Of a DNA stretch of 64,000 bases, positions 1 through 9,095 are shown piece after piece. A model generated the notes under the pieces. That model ran no database searches, was not told where the DNA came from, and saw only the letters and a program-made list of their open reading frames with translations. This stretch comes from an uncultured Opitutaceae bacterium (GTDB lineage Bacteria; Verrucomicrobiota; Verrucomicrobiia; Opitutales; Opitutaceae): NCBI GenBank assembly GCA_951813085.1, contig OX638348.1, positions 4,736,501-4,800,500 on the forward strand. Direction: 5' to 3'. Made by a program: the position numbers and the translations under genes. The first letter of the stretch is position 1, and each line of letters starts with the position of its first letter.

Positions 1-2
1 GG

Positions 3-653
3 GATCCCGAGATAGCTACGCGAATCGTCCAGTATGAGCTCGCTTATCGCATGCAGTCATCCGTGCCGGAATTGACCCAGCTTGACGACGAGCCGGAGCA
101 GACCTTTGAGGCCTATGGTCCGGATTCCAGACGCAAAGGAAGCTATGCCCAGAATTGCATCCTTGCCCGGCGATTGATTGAGCGCGACGTGAGATTTGTA
201 CAGCTATTTCACATGGGCTGGGACCAGCACAAGACGTTGCCCAAGCAAATAAAGGGGCAGTGCTACGATACGGATCAACCTACCGCTGCGTTGATCGAGG
301 ATTTGGAGCAACGCGGCCTGCTGGAGGACACGCTCGTAATTTGGGGCGGAGAATTCGGTCGGACAATCTATAGCCAAGGGACCCTGACGGAGACCAACTA
401 CGGGCGCGATCATCATCCGCGCTGCTTTACGATCTTCATGGCCGGAGCGGGTGTAAAGCCGGGGATGACCTATGGGGCGACAGATGACTTTTGCTATAAT
501 ATCACCGAGAACCCCGTCCATGTGCACGATCTGCATGCGACCATCCTACATATGCTTGGCATTGATCACGAACGGCTCACTTACAAATTCCAAGGGCGAC
601 GCTTTCGCCTAACGGATGTGCATGGCCACGTGGTGAAAGGCATTCTTTCCTAG
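3..653 (+). CDS. DUF1501 family protein, C-terminal part (5' end outside window)
   Basis: The reading frame is open from the first bases of the window, so this is the last ~216 residues of a longer protein. The text fits the C-terminal half of DUF1501 proteins: a run of rare Arg/Asp-rich residues with [18 protein letters not shown], the motif FHMGWDQH, then [11 protein letters not shown] and [19 protein letters not shown], and a closing LLGID-like segment (HMLGID). DUF1501 proteins belong to the alkaline-phosphatase/sulfatase-like fold, are usually Tat-exported, and in Planctomycetes and Verrucomicrobia are normally paired with DUF1549/DUF1553 cytochrome-type proteins; their biochemical role is not established. 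The stop codon overlaps the GTG of the next gene (TAGTG), so the two are probably co-translated. The partner expected upstream is outside the window. Confidence 0.85.
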   Translation, partial: DPEIATRIVQYELAYRMQSSVPELTQLDDEPEQTFEAYGPDSRRKGSYAQNCILARRLIERDVRFVQLFHMGWDQHKTLPKQIKGQCYDTDQPTAALIEDLEQRGLLEDTLVIWGGEFGRTIYSQGTLTETNYGRDHHPRCFTIFMAGAGVKPGMTYGATDDFCYNITENPVHVHDLHATILHMLGIDHERLTYKFQGRRFRLTDVHGHVVKGILS

Positions 654-1753
654 TGAACTATCAAGCTATGAATATCGTATACAAAATTTGGGTATTTACT
701 GGCGCCCTGACCTGCCTAATTGGGCTAGGCGCGCTTGAAGCAGCGAACGATTTTCTATACGTGGCGCTGTCCGGCGAGAATCGCATTGCGGTCTATCGAC
801 AAGACGAAAGAGACGGTTCACTAGAGCGCGCTTCCGACATTGAAACAAGCGCCTCTCCTAAGTCGCTGGGTATCGCTCCGAACAAAGACTACCTGTTCGT
901 CTCGTTGGCGGGCGATGGAGAGATCGCGGGATTCCGGATCGATCCTGAAACCGGTGAGGGCTCCCTAACTAGCCAAGTGAGTACAGGGTCGCATGCGTCC
1001 TTTATTGAAATGGATGCATCGGGATCGTATTTGCTTTCTTCTTACTATTCGTTGGGGAAAATACAGATCCATCGATTTGATGGGGGCAGGCTTTCTGAAT
1101 CTCCTTTGCAAGACGTTGCGACTGACGAGCGTACGCATTCAATCATTCTCGATCCTTCCAATCGATATGCGTTCGTTTCCCATACGAGACCGGACGCGAT
1201 TCATCAATTCTTGTTCGATTCCCGTTTGGGACACGTAAAAGAAAATCCGATTCCCTTGCTTCAACGAGCGAATGAAACGGGGCCACGACACTTGCGATTT
1301 GATACGAACGGAAAATATGGTTACGGAAGCGATGAGCAGGGCAGCGCCATAACCGTTTATCGCTTAAACTCTGCGAATGGGCAGTTGTCGAATATTCAGG
1401 CGCTCTCGTCCTTGCCCGATGGGTATGACGCCAGCAATTCGACATCCGATGTTCGGATTCATCCTAGCGGTCGATACGTCTACATCGTCAATCGAGGGCA
1501 CGACACCATCGCGGCCTACGCGATCGACCCGGATAGTGGTCGCGTGAGTTTCATCGATTGGGTTCACTGCGAAGCGAATACGCGGTCCATCGACTTCTCG
1601 GATGATGGAAAATTCCTCTACGGCGCCGGTAGCCGATCGCACAAGCTTGCGATCTATAGCGTCGATGCGGAGAATGGGAGCTTGAGGCAGATTGAGACAC
1701 TCGATGTGGGGAAGACGCCGTGGTGGACTCTGTTCGTATCTCACGATAACTGA
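653..1753 (+). CDS. Lactonase-family seven-bladed beta-propeller protein, exported
   Basis: A 366-residue protein of the 6-phosphogluconolactonase-like lactonase family (PF10282 type). A signal peptide lies at about residues 6-31 (hydrophobic FTGALTCLIGLGALEA). The rest is propeller text with repeated blade motifs such as FLYVALSGENRIAVYR, YVYIVNRGHDTIAAYAID and FLYGAGSRSHKLAIYSVD. Family members open sugar lactones or are non-enzymatic propellers, so a role hydrolysing an aldonolactone formed by a sugar dehydrogenase is possible but not shown. The start is GTG at 653, overlapping the stop of the DUF1501 gene; ATG at 668 gives a cleaner signal peptide and is equally likely. The export signal argues for a periplasmic role rather than the pentose-phosphate pathway. 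Confidence 0.82.
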   Translation: MNYQAMNIVYKIWVFTGALTCLIGLGALEAANDFLYVALSGENRIAVYRQDERDGSLERASDIETSASPKSLGIAPNKDYLFVSLAGDGEIAGFRIDPETGEGSLTSQVSTGSHASFIEMDASGSYLLSSYYSLGKIQIHRFDGGRLSESPLQDVATDERTHSIILDPSNRYAFVSHTRPDAIHQFLFDSRLGHVKENPIPLLQRANETGPRHLRFDTNGKYGYGSDEQGSAITVYRLNSANGQLSNIQALSSLPDGYDASNSTSDVRIHPSGRYVYIVNRGHDTIAAYAIDPDSGRVSFIDWVHCEANTRSIDFSDDGKFLYGAGSRSHKLAIYSVDAENGSLRQIETLDVGKTPWWTLFVSHDN

Positions 1754-1794
1754 TGTAACTATCGCAAGGAGCTATGGAGTAATGCTAACAAGAA

Positions 1795-2330
1795 ATGCCT
1801 GAAAACTCCAAAGAGCCCCGCTTGCCTGATGATCGATTCATCACCGCATTCACCGAGTCGCAATCTGCCTTGCGTGGGTTTTGCGCGGCATCGATCGGGA
1901 ACTCAGAAGATAGCCGGGACGTATTTCAGAAAGTGTGCCTGGCGCTATGGAAGAAGGTTGGTGATTGGGATCCAGATACCTCCTTCTTGAAATGGCCTTC
2001 GCAGTGGCTCGTTTCGAAATTCTCGCCTACACCCGCGATCGCAGTCGGGACCGTCTCGTCTTCGACGAAGATGTGGTAATGGCGATGGCGGGAACCTCCG
2101 AACCTCTCGCAGCGAGGCAATCGGAGCGGATCGATGCCTTGGAGGTTTGCCTATCGAAGTTGAAGCCCGAGCACCAGAAGACGCTCACTGACTACTATGC
2201 GAAAGGCTACAATTTCAAGGAGATCGCTGCGTTTCAAGATCGGGGGCACAGCGCGGTAAAGGCGATGGTGATGCGACTAAGGCAGTCGCTGGGCAAATGC
2301 ATAGAACGGCAAATGGCGAGTTCCGCCTAG
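1795..2330 (+). pseudogene. ECF RNA polymerase sigma factor, interrupted by a -1 frameshift
   Basis: Two overlapping frames together spell a complete ECF sigma factor of the planctomycete/verrucomicrobial type. The first frame gives region 2 (FITAFTESQSALRGFCAASI, then DVFQKVCLALWKK and WDPDTSFLKW). The second continues with FAVARFEILAYTRDRSRDRL and region 4 (LKPEHQKTLTDYYAKGYNFKEIA, AVKAMVMRLRQSL). The frames join at about 1993-1996, where TGGCC stands in place of an expected TGGGCC (…KW-AFAVARF…), so one G is missing. The FecR-LamG gene begins 6 bases after the stop, the usual sigma/anti-sigma order. Either the gene is inactive or the missing G is an assembly error; everything on both sides of the lesion is well preserved, which favours a recent lesion or an error. 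Confidence 0.8.
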
Positions 2331-2336
2331 CGGAAA

Positions 2337-3893
2337 ATGAGTACTAGCGAAAAAAAGGATCCCAATGCGGATGACGTTCGCAAGCGTCTCGCAGAGCTGC
2401 TCGAAGATTCGAGATTCAACAGTGACTTTACTGAAGAACAACGTTCCGAGTTGAACACGGCGCTGCGCTCGAGCGAAGAGAACCGAACGTTCGCATCTCA
2501 ATACCTTCTCGATAGCGAGTCGCTAAAGGAAGCGTTGGCAACCGATGAAATCTCCGCTATTTCTACAGGTAAATCGACTGGTCGGATCACGGATACGAGA
2601 GAGGCAGGAATGTTGAGGCGCTCGCTGCCTTGGGTAGCGATGGCTGCATCTGCAGCGCTGGTGGGTCTGTTGTGTTTCATGTGGCTAAGCAGAGCTCCCA
2701 TTGGCTACATCCAAGACGAGTCCGGGGCATTGTTCGCGGAGGGCGCAGGTCCACGGGACGGCATATTGGAGCGTAGGTCCTATGAGCTTGTTTCCGGTCT
2801 GATCGCAGTCGAGTTGCGTAATGGCGTTACCATGACAGTGAAGGGTCCTGCAGAGTTTGATGTAGTCGATGCGTTTAGAGTGCGACTGCATAAGGGAAAT
2901 GTTCGCGCTATGGCGCCTGAGACTGGACATGGGTTTACGATCGAAACACCTAATGCGGATATTGAGGATCTCGGTACGGAATTTGGCGTTTCGGTGGATA
3001 AGGAATCAGGGGACAGCGAAGTCCATGTGTTCGATGGTCGTGTCGACGTTAAGAACCCAGGCGAGAATGCAGCGATCGCTTCGCTTGAACTGGGAGAATC
3101 GGCGCGGATATTGAAAGGACAGATCAATTCAAACGGCTCCGCTCTTCCCGATCGATTTTTCACGCCGGCGGATGTGAGCTATTCGAGATGGGCTCGAGCC
3201 AGCGAATCGATTCGACAGGATGAGGACGTAGTATTCTACTATGGATTCAACGAGCAAATTGAGGATGACCGTTTGCTGAAGGACGAAGCCCTTCATGGCG
3301 ATGCGAACGATGGGACCATTACAGGCGCCCGCTGGGTGAGCGGTCGATGGCCTGGGAAGAGGGCCCTCCTATTCGATCAGCAAGGAGATTCCGTCCAGAT
3401 CGAAATCCCTGAGGCGTTGCCGCGCTTTACCTTCGCTGCCTGGGTCAAGCTTGATCGTATGGACGAACCTCTTACAGCGATCCTGAATTCAATGGGATGG
3501 AAGGAAGGGTCTCTCCATCTGCAGATTTCGCGCAGCAGAGAGTCCTTTGTTCCTAGGGCATTTCCCAGACCGGTTCGAAAGAAATCGTCGGTACGCGTTC
3601 CTACGGGCCAGTGGTCCCTGCTCGTTGCGGTGGTCGACGTGGAGGCGCGCACCGCTAGAACGTGGATCAATGGAGAATTGACCATCGATGGCTATATGGC
3701 GGAAGTCCCCATCATCGATCCAGGAACCTGTTTCCTTGGGGAGTATCGCGAATCAATCGATGGCGCCCGTTCGCGTGGCTTTCGGGGACGTATGGACGAG
3801 GTGGTTTTGTTGCGAAGAGCGATGAGTGAAAAGGAAATCCGGAAAATGTACAATCGGGGTCGGCCGCACTCGAAGGCGTTGCGCGATACTTAG
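2337..3893 (+). CDS. FecR-domain and LamG-domain membrane protein (putative anti-sigma partner)
   Basis: A 518-residue protein with a cytoplasmic N-terminal ~90 residues, one transmembrane segment at about 94-117 (LPWVAMAASAALVGLLCFMW), a FecR domain at about 165-240 (…RLHKGNVRAMAPETGHGF…ETPNADIEDLGTEFGVSV…VHVFDGRVDV) and a C-terminal concanavalin A-like LamG domain at about 300-510 (FTFAAWVKLDRMDEPL, WSLLVAVVDVEARTARTWING, GRMDEVVLLRRAMSEKEI). FecR-type proteins sense a periplasmic signal and control an ECF sigma factor; the LamG module would be the glycan-binding sensor. The sigma gene lies directly upstream. In Verrucomicrobia and Planctomycetes such pairs are common next to sulfatases, and a sulfatase follows here. 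With the sigma gene frameshifted, the sensor may be orphaned. The ligand is unknown. Confidence 0.88.
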   Translation: MSTSEKKDPNADDVRKRLAELLEDSRFNSDFTEEQRSELNTALRSSEENRTFASQYLLDSESLKEALATDEISAISTGKSTGRITDTREAGMLRRSLPWVAMAASAALVGLLCFMWLSRAPIGYIQDESGALFAEGAGPRDGILERRSYELVSGLIAVELRNGVTMTVKGPAEFDVVDAFRVRLHKGNVRAMAPETGHGFTIETPNADIEDLGTEFGVSVDKESGDSEVHVFDGRVDVKNPGENAAIASLELGESARILKGQINSNGSALPDRFFTPADVSYSRWARASESIRQDEDVVFYYGFNEQIEDDRLLKDEALHGDANDGTITGARWVSGRWPGKRALLFDQQGDSVQIEIPEALPRFTFAAWVKLDRMDEPLTAILNSMGWKEGSLHLQISRSRESFVPRAFPRPVRKKSSVRVPTGQWSLLVAVVDVEARTARTWINGELTIDGYMAEVPIIDPGTCFLGEYRESIDGARSRGFRGRMDEVVLLRRAMSEKEIRKMYNRGRPHSKALRDT

Positions 3894-3940
3894 TATAAAG
3901 ATTGGCGCCTGTATAGGTTCATGCATAATTACCTGTCCAA

Positions 3941-5395
3941 TTGATTCAGAAAACCATAGGTAGAACGTTTTTCCGTGTCTTCGCATTGTTTGCGGCGACA
4001 GCGACAGGATTGTATCCTATTCTTGGGGACGAACGTCCTAACATTCTCTTCATCGCGATCGATGATCTCAATGCTTGCTTGGAAGGGATGAATGGCGAGA
4101 CCACGGTGCATACGCCGAATATCGATCGGCTCGCGCAACAAGGGGTGCTGTTTACGAACGCCCATTGCGCGGCACCTGCCTGCAACCCATCACGAGCCAG
4201 TGTCATGTCCGGCCTGGCGCCCGCGACGACAGGCGTGTATTTCAATTGGCAGGACTGGCGCGTGAATCGGATGCTGAAGGATCACACGACCTTGCCGCAC
4301 CATTTCCGCGACAATGGATATCGTACCTTGGGGGGCGGGAAGCTGTATCATGCCGCGTCCTTAAGCGCTCGAGGCTTTACGGGATTGCTGGACGCGCGTC
4401 CCTGGGACGAATTCTATCCGTCAAAAACAAGGCAGATGCCGGAAGAGATTCGCCCTGATAATTTTCCAGTCAATGGCAACAAGGCGTTTTATAGAGGCCA
4501 TATGGATTGGGCTCCTCTGGATATCGACACGAATGAGATGGCCGATGCTAAGGTCGTTGATTGGGCGGTGGGGCATTTGTCCAAAGAGAGTGATCAGCCT
4601 CTTTTTCTAGCGGTGGGCATTTACCGGCCGCATATTCCCTGGTGGACGCCGCGAGAGTATTTCGACCGACATCCGATCGAGTCGATTGTCCTTCCCGAAG
4701 CGCCCTCGGACGACTTGGACGATGTTCCGGAAGCGGGGAAGGCGATGGCGCGACGTCATTAGCAAAAGTGGACCGTTGACAATGGTAAGTGGAAGGAAGC
4801 CGTCCAAGGCTACAACGCCTCGGTGAGCTTCGCGGATGATATGGTGGGCAGGCTGCTAGTTGCTTTGGAAACGGGGCCGCATGCGGACAATACGATTGTG
4901 GTCTTGTGGGCGGACCATGGCTATCATTTAGGGCAGAAGGAGCATTGGGAAAAATTCGCTCTGTGGGAGCAAACCACGCGCGTCCCGCTTATCGTGTCTG
5001 CGCCCGGTACGGAATTGCAGGCAGGGGCTACGTGCGATCAGCCGGTTAGCCTGCTTGATCTCTATCCCACCTTGGCGGAGTTGACCGCAACGCCACTGGT
5101 CGAGTCGCTTGATGGAGAAAGCTTGGTCCCTCTATTGCGGACGCCAGATAGTGAAACGGGAAGATCCGTGGTCTGTACGCAAGGCTATCGGAATCACGCC
5201 GTCCGGACGGACCGGTGGCGCTACATTCGATACGAAGACGGTTCCGAGGAGCTGTACGACCAGTTGAATGACGCCAAGAACTTCCACAATTTGGTAGGCG
5301 ATGCGCGGTATGCTTCCGTGAAGCGCGAGATGATCTCCCGCTTGCCAAAGGTCGACGCAGAGCTGCATCCCGAAGAGAACTATAATCGGCGCTAA
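3941..5395 (+). pseudogene. Iduronate-2-sulfatase-like sulfatase with an in-frame TAG stop
   Basis: One frame runs from a TTG start at 3941 to 5395 but is cut by TAG at 4760-4762. Before the stop there is a signal peptide (about residues 8-28), NILFIAIDDLN with the paired metal-binding Asp residues, and the formylglycine motif C81-N-P-S-R inside HCAAPACNPSRASVMSG. After it come VSFADDMVGRLLVALE, TIVVLWADHGYHLGQKEHW and the usual C-terminal LYDQLNDAKNFHNLV. Total length (~484 codons) is normal for the family, so only the stop is wrong. Translation could restart at GTG 4823, but that would give an inactive fragment without the catalytic Cys. No sign of suppressor or recoding elements was seen. 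The gene follows the sigma/FecR-LamG pair. Function if restored: removal of sulfate from a polysaccharide in the periplasm. Confidence 0.85.
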
Positions 5396-5479
5396 ACGCG
5401 TAGTCTCTGATTCGTTTCATAGGGTTTCCTAACAACGAGTTGACGATATATAAATCCTATAGAGGGCGTTTCGTTCTTT

Positions 5480-5508
5480 TATATAGGCAATCACTTCTGC
5501 CCTATATA
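5480..5508. promoter_or_regulatory. Inverted repeat upstream of the TonB receptor
   Basis: TATATAGG at 5480-5487 is mirrored by CCTATATA at 5501-5508 with 13 bases between the arms. It lies in the 345-base gap before the TonB receptor, just ahead of the stronger palindrome at 5521. The right arm includes a TATAAA-like sequence that could serve as a -10 element, but no matching -35 was found. Role unknown. Confidence 0.35.
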
Positions 5509-5520
5509 AATAGAGCATTT

Positions 5521-5535
5521 GGTCAACTATTGACC
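5521..5535. promoter_or_regulatory. Palindromic operator candidate before the TonB receptor
   Basis: GGTCAA-CTA-TTGACC is a 15-base inverted repeat with 6-base arms. The same sequence, 18 of 20 bases when the following TAAT is included, occurs at 15380-15394 in front of the LacI-family regulator. A degenerate copy lies at 5595-5609. LacI-family proteins bind palindromes of about this size as dimers, so this is a plausible operator for the regulator encoded at 15478. The link is inferred from the shared sequence. Confidence 0.6.
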
Positions 5536-5565
5536 TAATTATGATTCGAGTCTTGGGCGGGATAT

Positions 5566-5580
5566 TACAGGATGCCTGTA
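5566..5580. promoter_or_regulatory. Second short palindrome in the TonB leader
   Basis: TACAGG-ATG-CCTGTA is a perfect inverted repeat with 6-base arms and a 3-base centre, the same geometry as the operator 30 bases upstream but a different sequence. It may be a binding site for another regulator or the stem of a small RNA hairpin. No second copy was found in the window. Confidence 0.3.
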
Positions 5581-5594
5581 TCCAGGTCGAACTG

Positions 5595-5609
5595 GGTCAA
5601 CTGTTCAAC
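5595..5609. promoter_or_regulatory. Degenerate copy of the operator palindrome
   Basis: GGTCAACTGTTCAAC matches the 5521 site at 12 of 15 positions, with a perfect left arm and a damaged right arm. LacI-family repressors often use a strong and a weak site at one promoter and can loop between them; centre-to-centre spacing is 74 bases. This is an inference from sequence likeness. Confidence 0.4.
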
Positions 5610-5740
5610 AAGCGACCGACCGTTGTGAGTTCGAGCAATTATTAAATCCCATTAACCCCTGATTATAACCCAAACACTGTTTCTTGAAGCAGGTCGCTTC
5701 GTCGGCGATTAAGCGGACGAAGCCAACCTATAAACTAGAG

Positions 5741-8700
5741 ATGAACACTAAAACGACTATACAAAAATACCGTAGCCCGCTGATAGGGCTGCTCGCGCTT
5801 GCGCCCATTGGGCTTCAAGCTCAGGACGATACGGAGGAGGCCTTCGAATTGTCGCCCTTCTCGGTTGCGGCTGACGACGACAATGGATACGTAGCCACCA
5901 CGACTTTGGCGGGAACGCGCCTCAAGTCTCAATTGAAAGACCTTGCGGGAGCGATTCAGATCGTAACCACCGAGTTTCTTGAGGATACTTCGGTTACTGG
6001 CACCGAGGACTTGTTCCTCTATACGACCAGTACGGAAGCATCGGGTCCGGATGGTAACTTCGGCAACGGCGGCGCGGAACGTCGCAATCCGAATTCGACT
6101 CGTGTACGTGGGTTGGCCAACCCGGATAGAACGCGTGGCTATTTTCTCACGGACATCGGCTTCGATACCTATAACACTGACCGTGTTGCGATCGCTAAAG
6201 GTCCAAACGCTATTCTGTTCGGTCTAGGAAGCCCGGCGGGCATTGTTAATAACAATTTGAAGCAAGCCAAGTTTGAGGACTCCAACGAGATACAGCTTCG
6301 ATATGGAAGTTGGGATTCGTTTCGAATGGTCATGGATTTCAATCGAGAGTTGATTGAAGACCAGCTCGCTGTTCGTATAATTGGTCTCAACGACGATACT
6401 AAGTTTAAGCAAAAGCCAGCATTTGAAGATGATCGCCGAATCTACGGAGCGATCCACTACAGAGCGAATGAGAAGACGACTCTCCGGGCGAACGTCGAGA
6501 TGGGATCCATCACTGCGAGCCGCCCGAACACAAGTTCACCTACTTCGAATATTCCGAGCTGGGTATCCACTGGAATGGTGACGACGACAGGGGCATCTGG
6601 ACAATCCGGTTTCAGCAGTTTCGGAGGAAACCGCAATGCTCAGTACATCTATGATGGCCCCGCTGCGGAGCAGCCATCGCTCGGTTTCGACCCAGATCCC
6701 GCAACCTCAGGACCAGATGGAATTCGTCGCACGCACTTCACCCACAGAAATATTGAAGACGAAAACCAGTCTGGCTTCAGCAACGGAGTACTGACTGATG
6801 AGAACAGCTGGGTTTTCCCTTTTCGGAGTCGATCGCTCTCAGGCCTTGACAACACGCAGGACTATTCGTTCGACGCGGTAAACATCACGTTAGAGCATCG
6901 CTTTAACGAGAATGCGGGTATTGAGCTGTCCTATGACGACCAGCTCTATGAACGATTCTCGAGAGACCGCGTTGGCAACAATGTAAACGTCGATGTGAGT
7001 TCCTTTCTGCCATACCTAGTCCCTGACGGAGTGGGTGGAACTAGAGAGCCTCTCAATCCAAATGTAGGGCGTCCTTACGTGACAATGACCGAGAACATGC
7101 GGAAAGCCGAAACAGAACGTTCCGCCACTAGGCTTACGGGCTACTATGATTTGGATTTCGCTGAGAAGAGCGACGACATGCGTTGGCTGGGCCGTCATGT
7201 CTTTACCGGTGTCATCACAGAACAGAGACGTGAAGTGCTCAATTACCAAAACAACTATGGCAGCACGATTACCGGCGAGCAAGAAGCCGTTCTTGAGGCC
7301 AATCGTAGTCGCGACTTTACCTCCAGTTCCTGGGACCGCCGTTCACAAGGTAAACGCTATTTGGGACCTGCTATTACGGGCATTCCCTCGAGCGGAACGG
7401 TTGCTCAAGGCGTATTGACTGGAGGAACGCCAAGGCTGAACGAATTCCAGGCATGGATGTATGACAGCCAAGCGGATCCGATCGTCCCGGGCCACAATGG
7501 CGCTTACCGAATCGTGAACTCCACGCTCCTTCTGGATCCGCTCACCTCTGCTTCAGTAGACAGGCAGGATATCGATTCCTTAGCGGTAACGGGTCAGAGC
7601 TATTTCTTGGACAATAATTTGGTGGCGACCTACGGTTGGCGAGAAGACGATGCGTCTTCATTTCGAGATGTAGCGGATCAGACCTCCGACAACATAGCGC
7701 TGCTGGACACGCTAGGCGTATCAAAAACGCCTGACTCCACTACGAAGGCGAGTGTCTTCTCCTGGGGAGCCGTGGCTCATTTGCCGCGTGGCATGGCTGA
7801 TAACATCGGACTGGATTTGAGCGCCCACTATGGCGTATCCGAGAATTTCGTACCGTCTCCTGGTCGGATTACGATATTGAGCCAACCGCATCCAGACCCT
7901 GCGGGAGAAACGACTGAATATGGATTTTCGATCGGAGCCTTCCAAGGCAAGTTCTTCCTTCGAGTAAACAAGTACGAGACCATATCTCTGAACCAAACCG
8001 ACGGCTCTTTGGGTTCCGCAAGTATCCCTAATTGGGAACGCTTGTTCTACAATAACGTGCGCAACTCTCTCCAGGAAATGGAGCTCCGCGATCCCGATAA
8101 TCCCTCGCAAGGTTACTGGCCGAACAATATCAACTGGGCCGATACGTACACGCTTCCGCCGCTCGGCATGAGACAAGCGTTCTGGAACCCAGTTGAGCCC
8201 GATCCGTCTCCTGGAGGAACACCACAGGTTTCGGACAGCCCGAACTCGAATGTAACGGGTGTATCCGATTTTCAGTCGGAAGGTCTCGAGATCGATGGCG
8301 TTTGGAATCCGAATGCAAACTGGACGTTCTCATTCAATGCGGCTCAGCAGGAAGTTAAGAAGACGAACGTGCTGCAGTCGTACCGCGAGTACTTCGATAT
8401 TCGGGAGCCTCAATGGCTTGCCATGGGCGACTTGATCGCTCGGCCAAATACCTATCAGAATGAGTTTCCGCAGACGATCTATCAACGGACTCGTACGGTT
8501 CAATGGCCCAGGCTGTTGAGAGAGACACAGCAAGAAGGGGCTTCAAGCAATGAAGTGCGCGAATGGCGTTTCAACGTCGTCGGCAAGTACACCTTCGCCG
8601 AGGACAGCAGACTAAAGGGCTGGTCCGTAGGCGGCGCCTACCGCTGGCAAGACGAAGTGGGCATAGGTTACCGCAACGGTTTTGCGACCGAAGCTGAACT

Positions 8701-8965
8701 CGGCGTCGTCGGCGTCGGCGAGCTCGGCATCTCTGATGTGACGCAGCCAATATTCGGGCCCTCTGAGCAAAACCTGGATATCTTCTTCGCTCATGCGCGC
8801 AAAATCCTTAACGATAACGTGGACTGGAAAATTCAGCTGAACATTCGTAATGTACTGAACAATGATGATCTCATTTACACCGCAGTGAATCCCGATGGGC
8901 TTCCGACCCGTGTACGGATCATGAATCCAATGAACTTCCGTCTATCGAGTACATTCCGATTCTAA
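5741..8965 (+). CDS. TonB-dependent outer-membrane receptor (first of two)
   Basis: About 1074 residues. The chosen start is ATG 5741, because it places a normal signal peptide first (residues 1-28, LIGLLALAPIGLQAQ); a TTG 57 bases upstream keeps the frame open but adds a charged tail. After the signal comes FELSPFSV, an N-terminal signature common in verrucomicrobial TonB receptors, then the plug domain (AGTRLKSQLKDLAGAIQIVT, VRGLANPDRTRGYFLTDIGF, RVAIAKGPNAILFGLGSPAG). The beta-barrel follows and ends in Phe (RLSSTFRF), as expected for Bam-inserted barrels. No carboxypeptidase-like domain of the SusC type is seen and no SusD partner is nearby, so it is not a classical SusCD pair. It likely imports oligosaccharides for the downstream sugar-acid enzymes; the shared operator with lacI supports this. 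The substrate is unknown. Confidence 0.9.
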   Translation: MNTKTTIQKYRSPLIGLLALAPIGLQAQDDTEEAFELSPFSVAADDDNGYVATTTLAGTRLKSQLKDLAGAIQIVTTEFLEDTSVTGTEDLFLYTTSTEASGPDGNFGNGGAERRNPNSTRVRGLANPDRTRGYFLTDIGFDTYNTDRVAIAKGPNAILFGLGSPAGIVNNNLKQAKFEDSNEIQLRYGSWDSFRMVMDFNRELIEDQLAVRIIGLNDDTKFKQKPAFEDDRRIYGAIHYRANEKTTLRANVEMGSITASRPNTSSPTSNIPSWVSTGMVTTTGASGQSGFSSFGGNRNAQYIYDGPAAEQPSLGFDPDPATSGPDGIRRTHFTHRNIEDENQSGFSNGVLTDENSWVFPFRSRSLSGLDNTQDYSFDAVNITLEHRFNENAGIELSYDDQLYERFSRDRVGNNVNVDVSSFLPYLVPDGVGGTREPLNPNVGRPYVTMTENMRKAETERSATRLTGYYDLDFAEKSDDMRWLGRHVFTGVITEQRREVLNYQNNYGSTITGEQEAVLEANRSRDFTSSSWDRRSQGKRYLGPAITGIPSSGTVAQGVLTGGTPRLNEFQAWMYDSQADPIVPGHNGAYRIVNSTLLLDPLTSASVDRQDIDSLAVTGQSYFLDNNLVATYGWREDDASSFRDVADQTSDNIALLDTLGVSKTPDSTTKASVFSWGAVAHLPRGMADNIGLDLSAHYGVSENFVPSPGRITILSQPHPDPAGETTEYGFSIGAFQGKFFLRVNKYETISLNQTDGSLGSASIPNWERLFYNNVRNSLQEMELRDPDNPSQGYWPNNINWADTYTLPPLGMRQAFWNPVEPDPSPGGTPQVSDSPNSNVTGVSDFQSEGLEIDGVWNPNANWTFSFNAAQQEVKKTNVLQSYREYFDIREPQWLAMGDLIARPNTYQNEFPQTIYQRTRTVQWPRLLRETQQEGASSNEVREWRFNVVGKYTFAEDSRLKGWSVGGAYRWQDEVGIGYRNGFATEAELGVVGVGELGISDVTQPIFGPSEQNLDIFFAHARKILNDNVDWKIQLNIRNVLNNDDLIYTAVNPDGLPTRVRIMNPMNFRLSSTFRF

Positions 8966-8996
8966 TTAGGTTTGTTGTAGTAAGTATGTGGGAAAA

Positions 8997-9033
8997 TTGC
9001 GGGCTGGCTCATATGGATTCTGCCAGTCCGCAA
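8997..9033. other. Hairpin after the TonB receptor
   Basis: TTGCGGGCTGGC at 8997-9008 pairs with GCCAGTCCGCAA at 9022-9033, twelve pairs with one G-T type mismatch. There is no T-run after it. It may be a processing or 3'-stabilising structure between the receptor and the downstream operon. Confidence 0.45.
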
Positions 9034-9052
9034 TCTCCTGAATCCTATTCTG

Positions 9053-9087
9053 GCGGGTTGCTTGCATATGAGAAGCAACCCGCTTTC
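9053..9087 (+). terminator. Rho-independent terminator or attenuator between receptor and catabolic operon
   Basis: GCGGGTTGCTT at 9053-9063 pairs perfectly with AAGCAACCCGC at 9073-9083 around a 9-base loop and is followed by TTTCGTT. It ends only 9 bases before the ATG of the next gene, so it also sits in that gene's leader. It would end receptor transcripts or reduce read-through into the enzymes. Confidence 0.6.
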
Positions 9088-9095
9088 GTTGATAG

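Noticed and set aside
4760-4762. TAG read as pyrrolysine or other recoding signal
   Set aside because: No recoding element or pyrrolysine machinery was seen, and the residue is not at a catalytic position.
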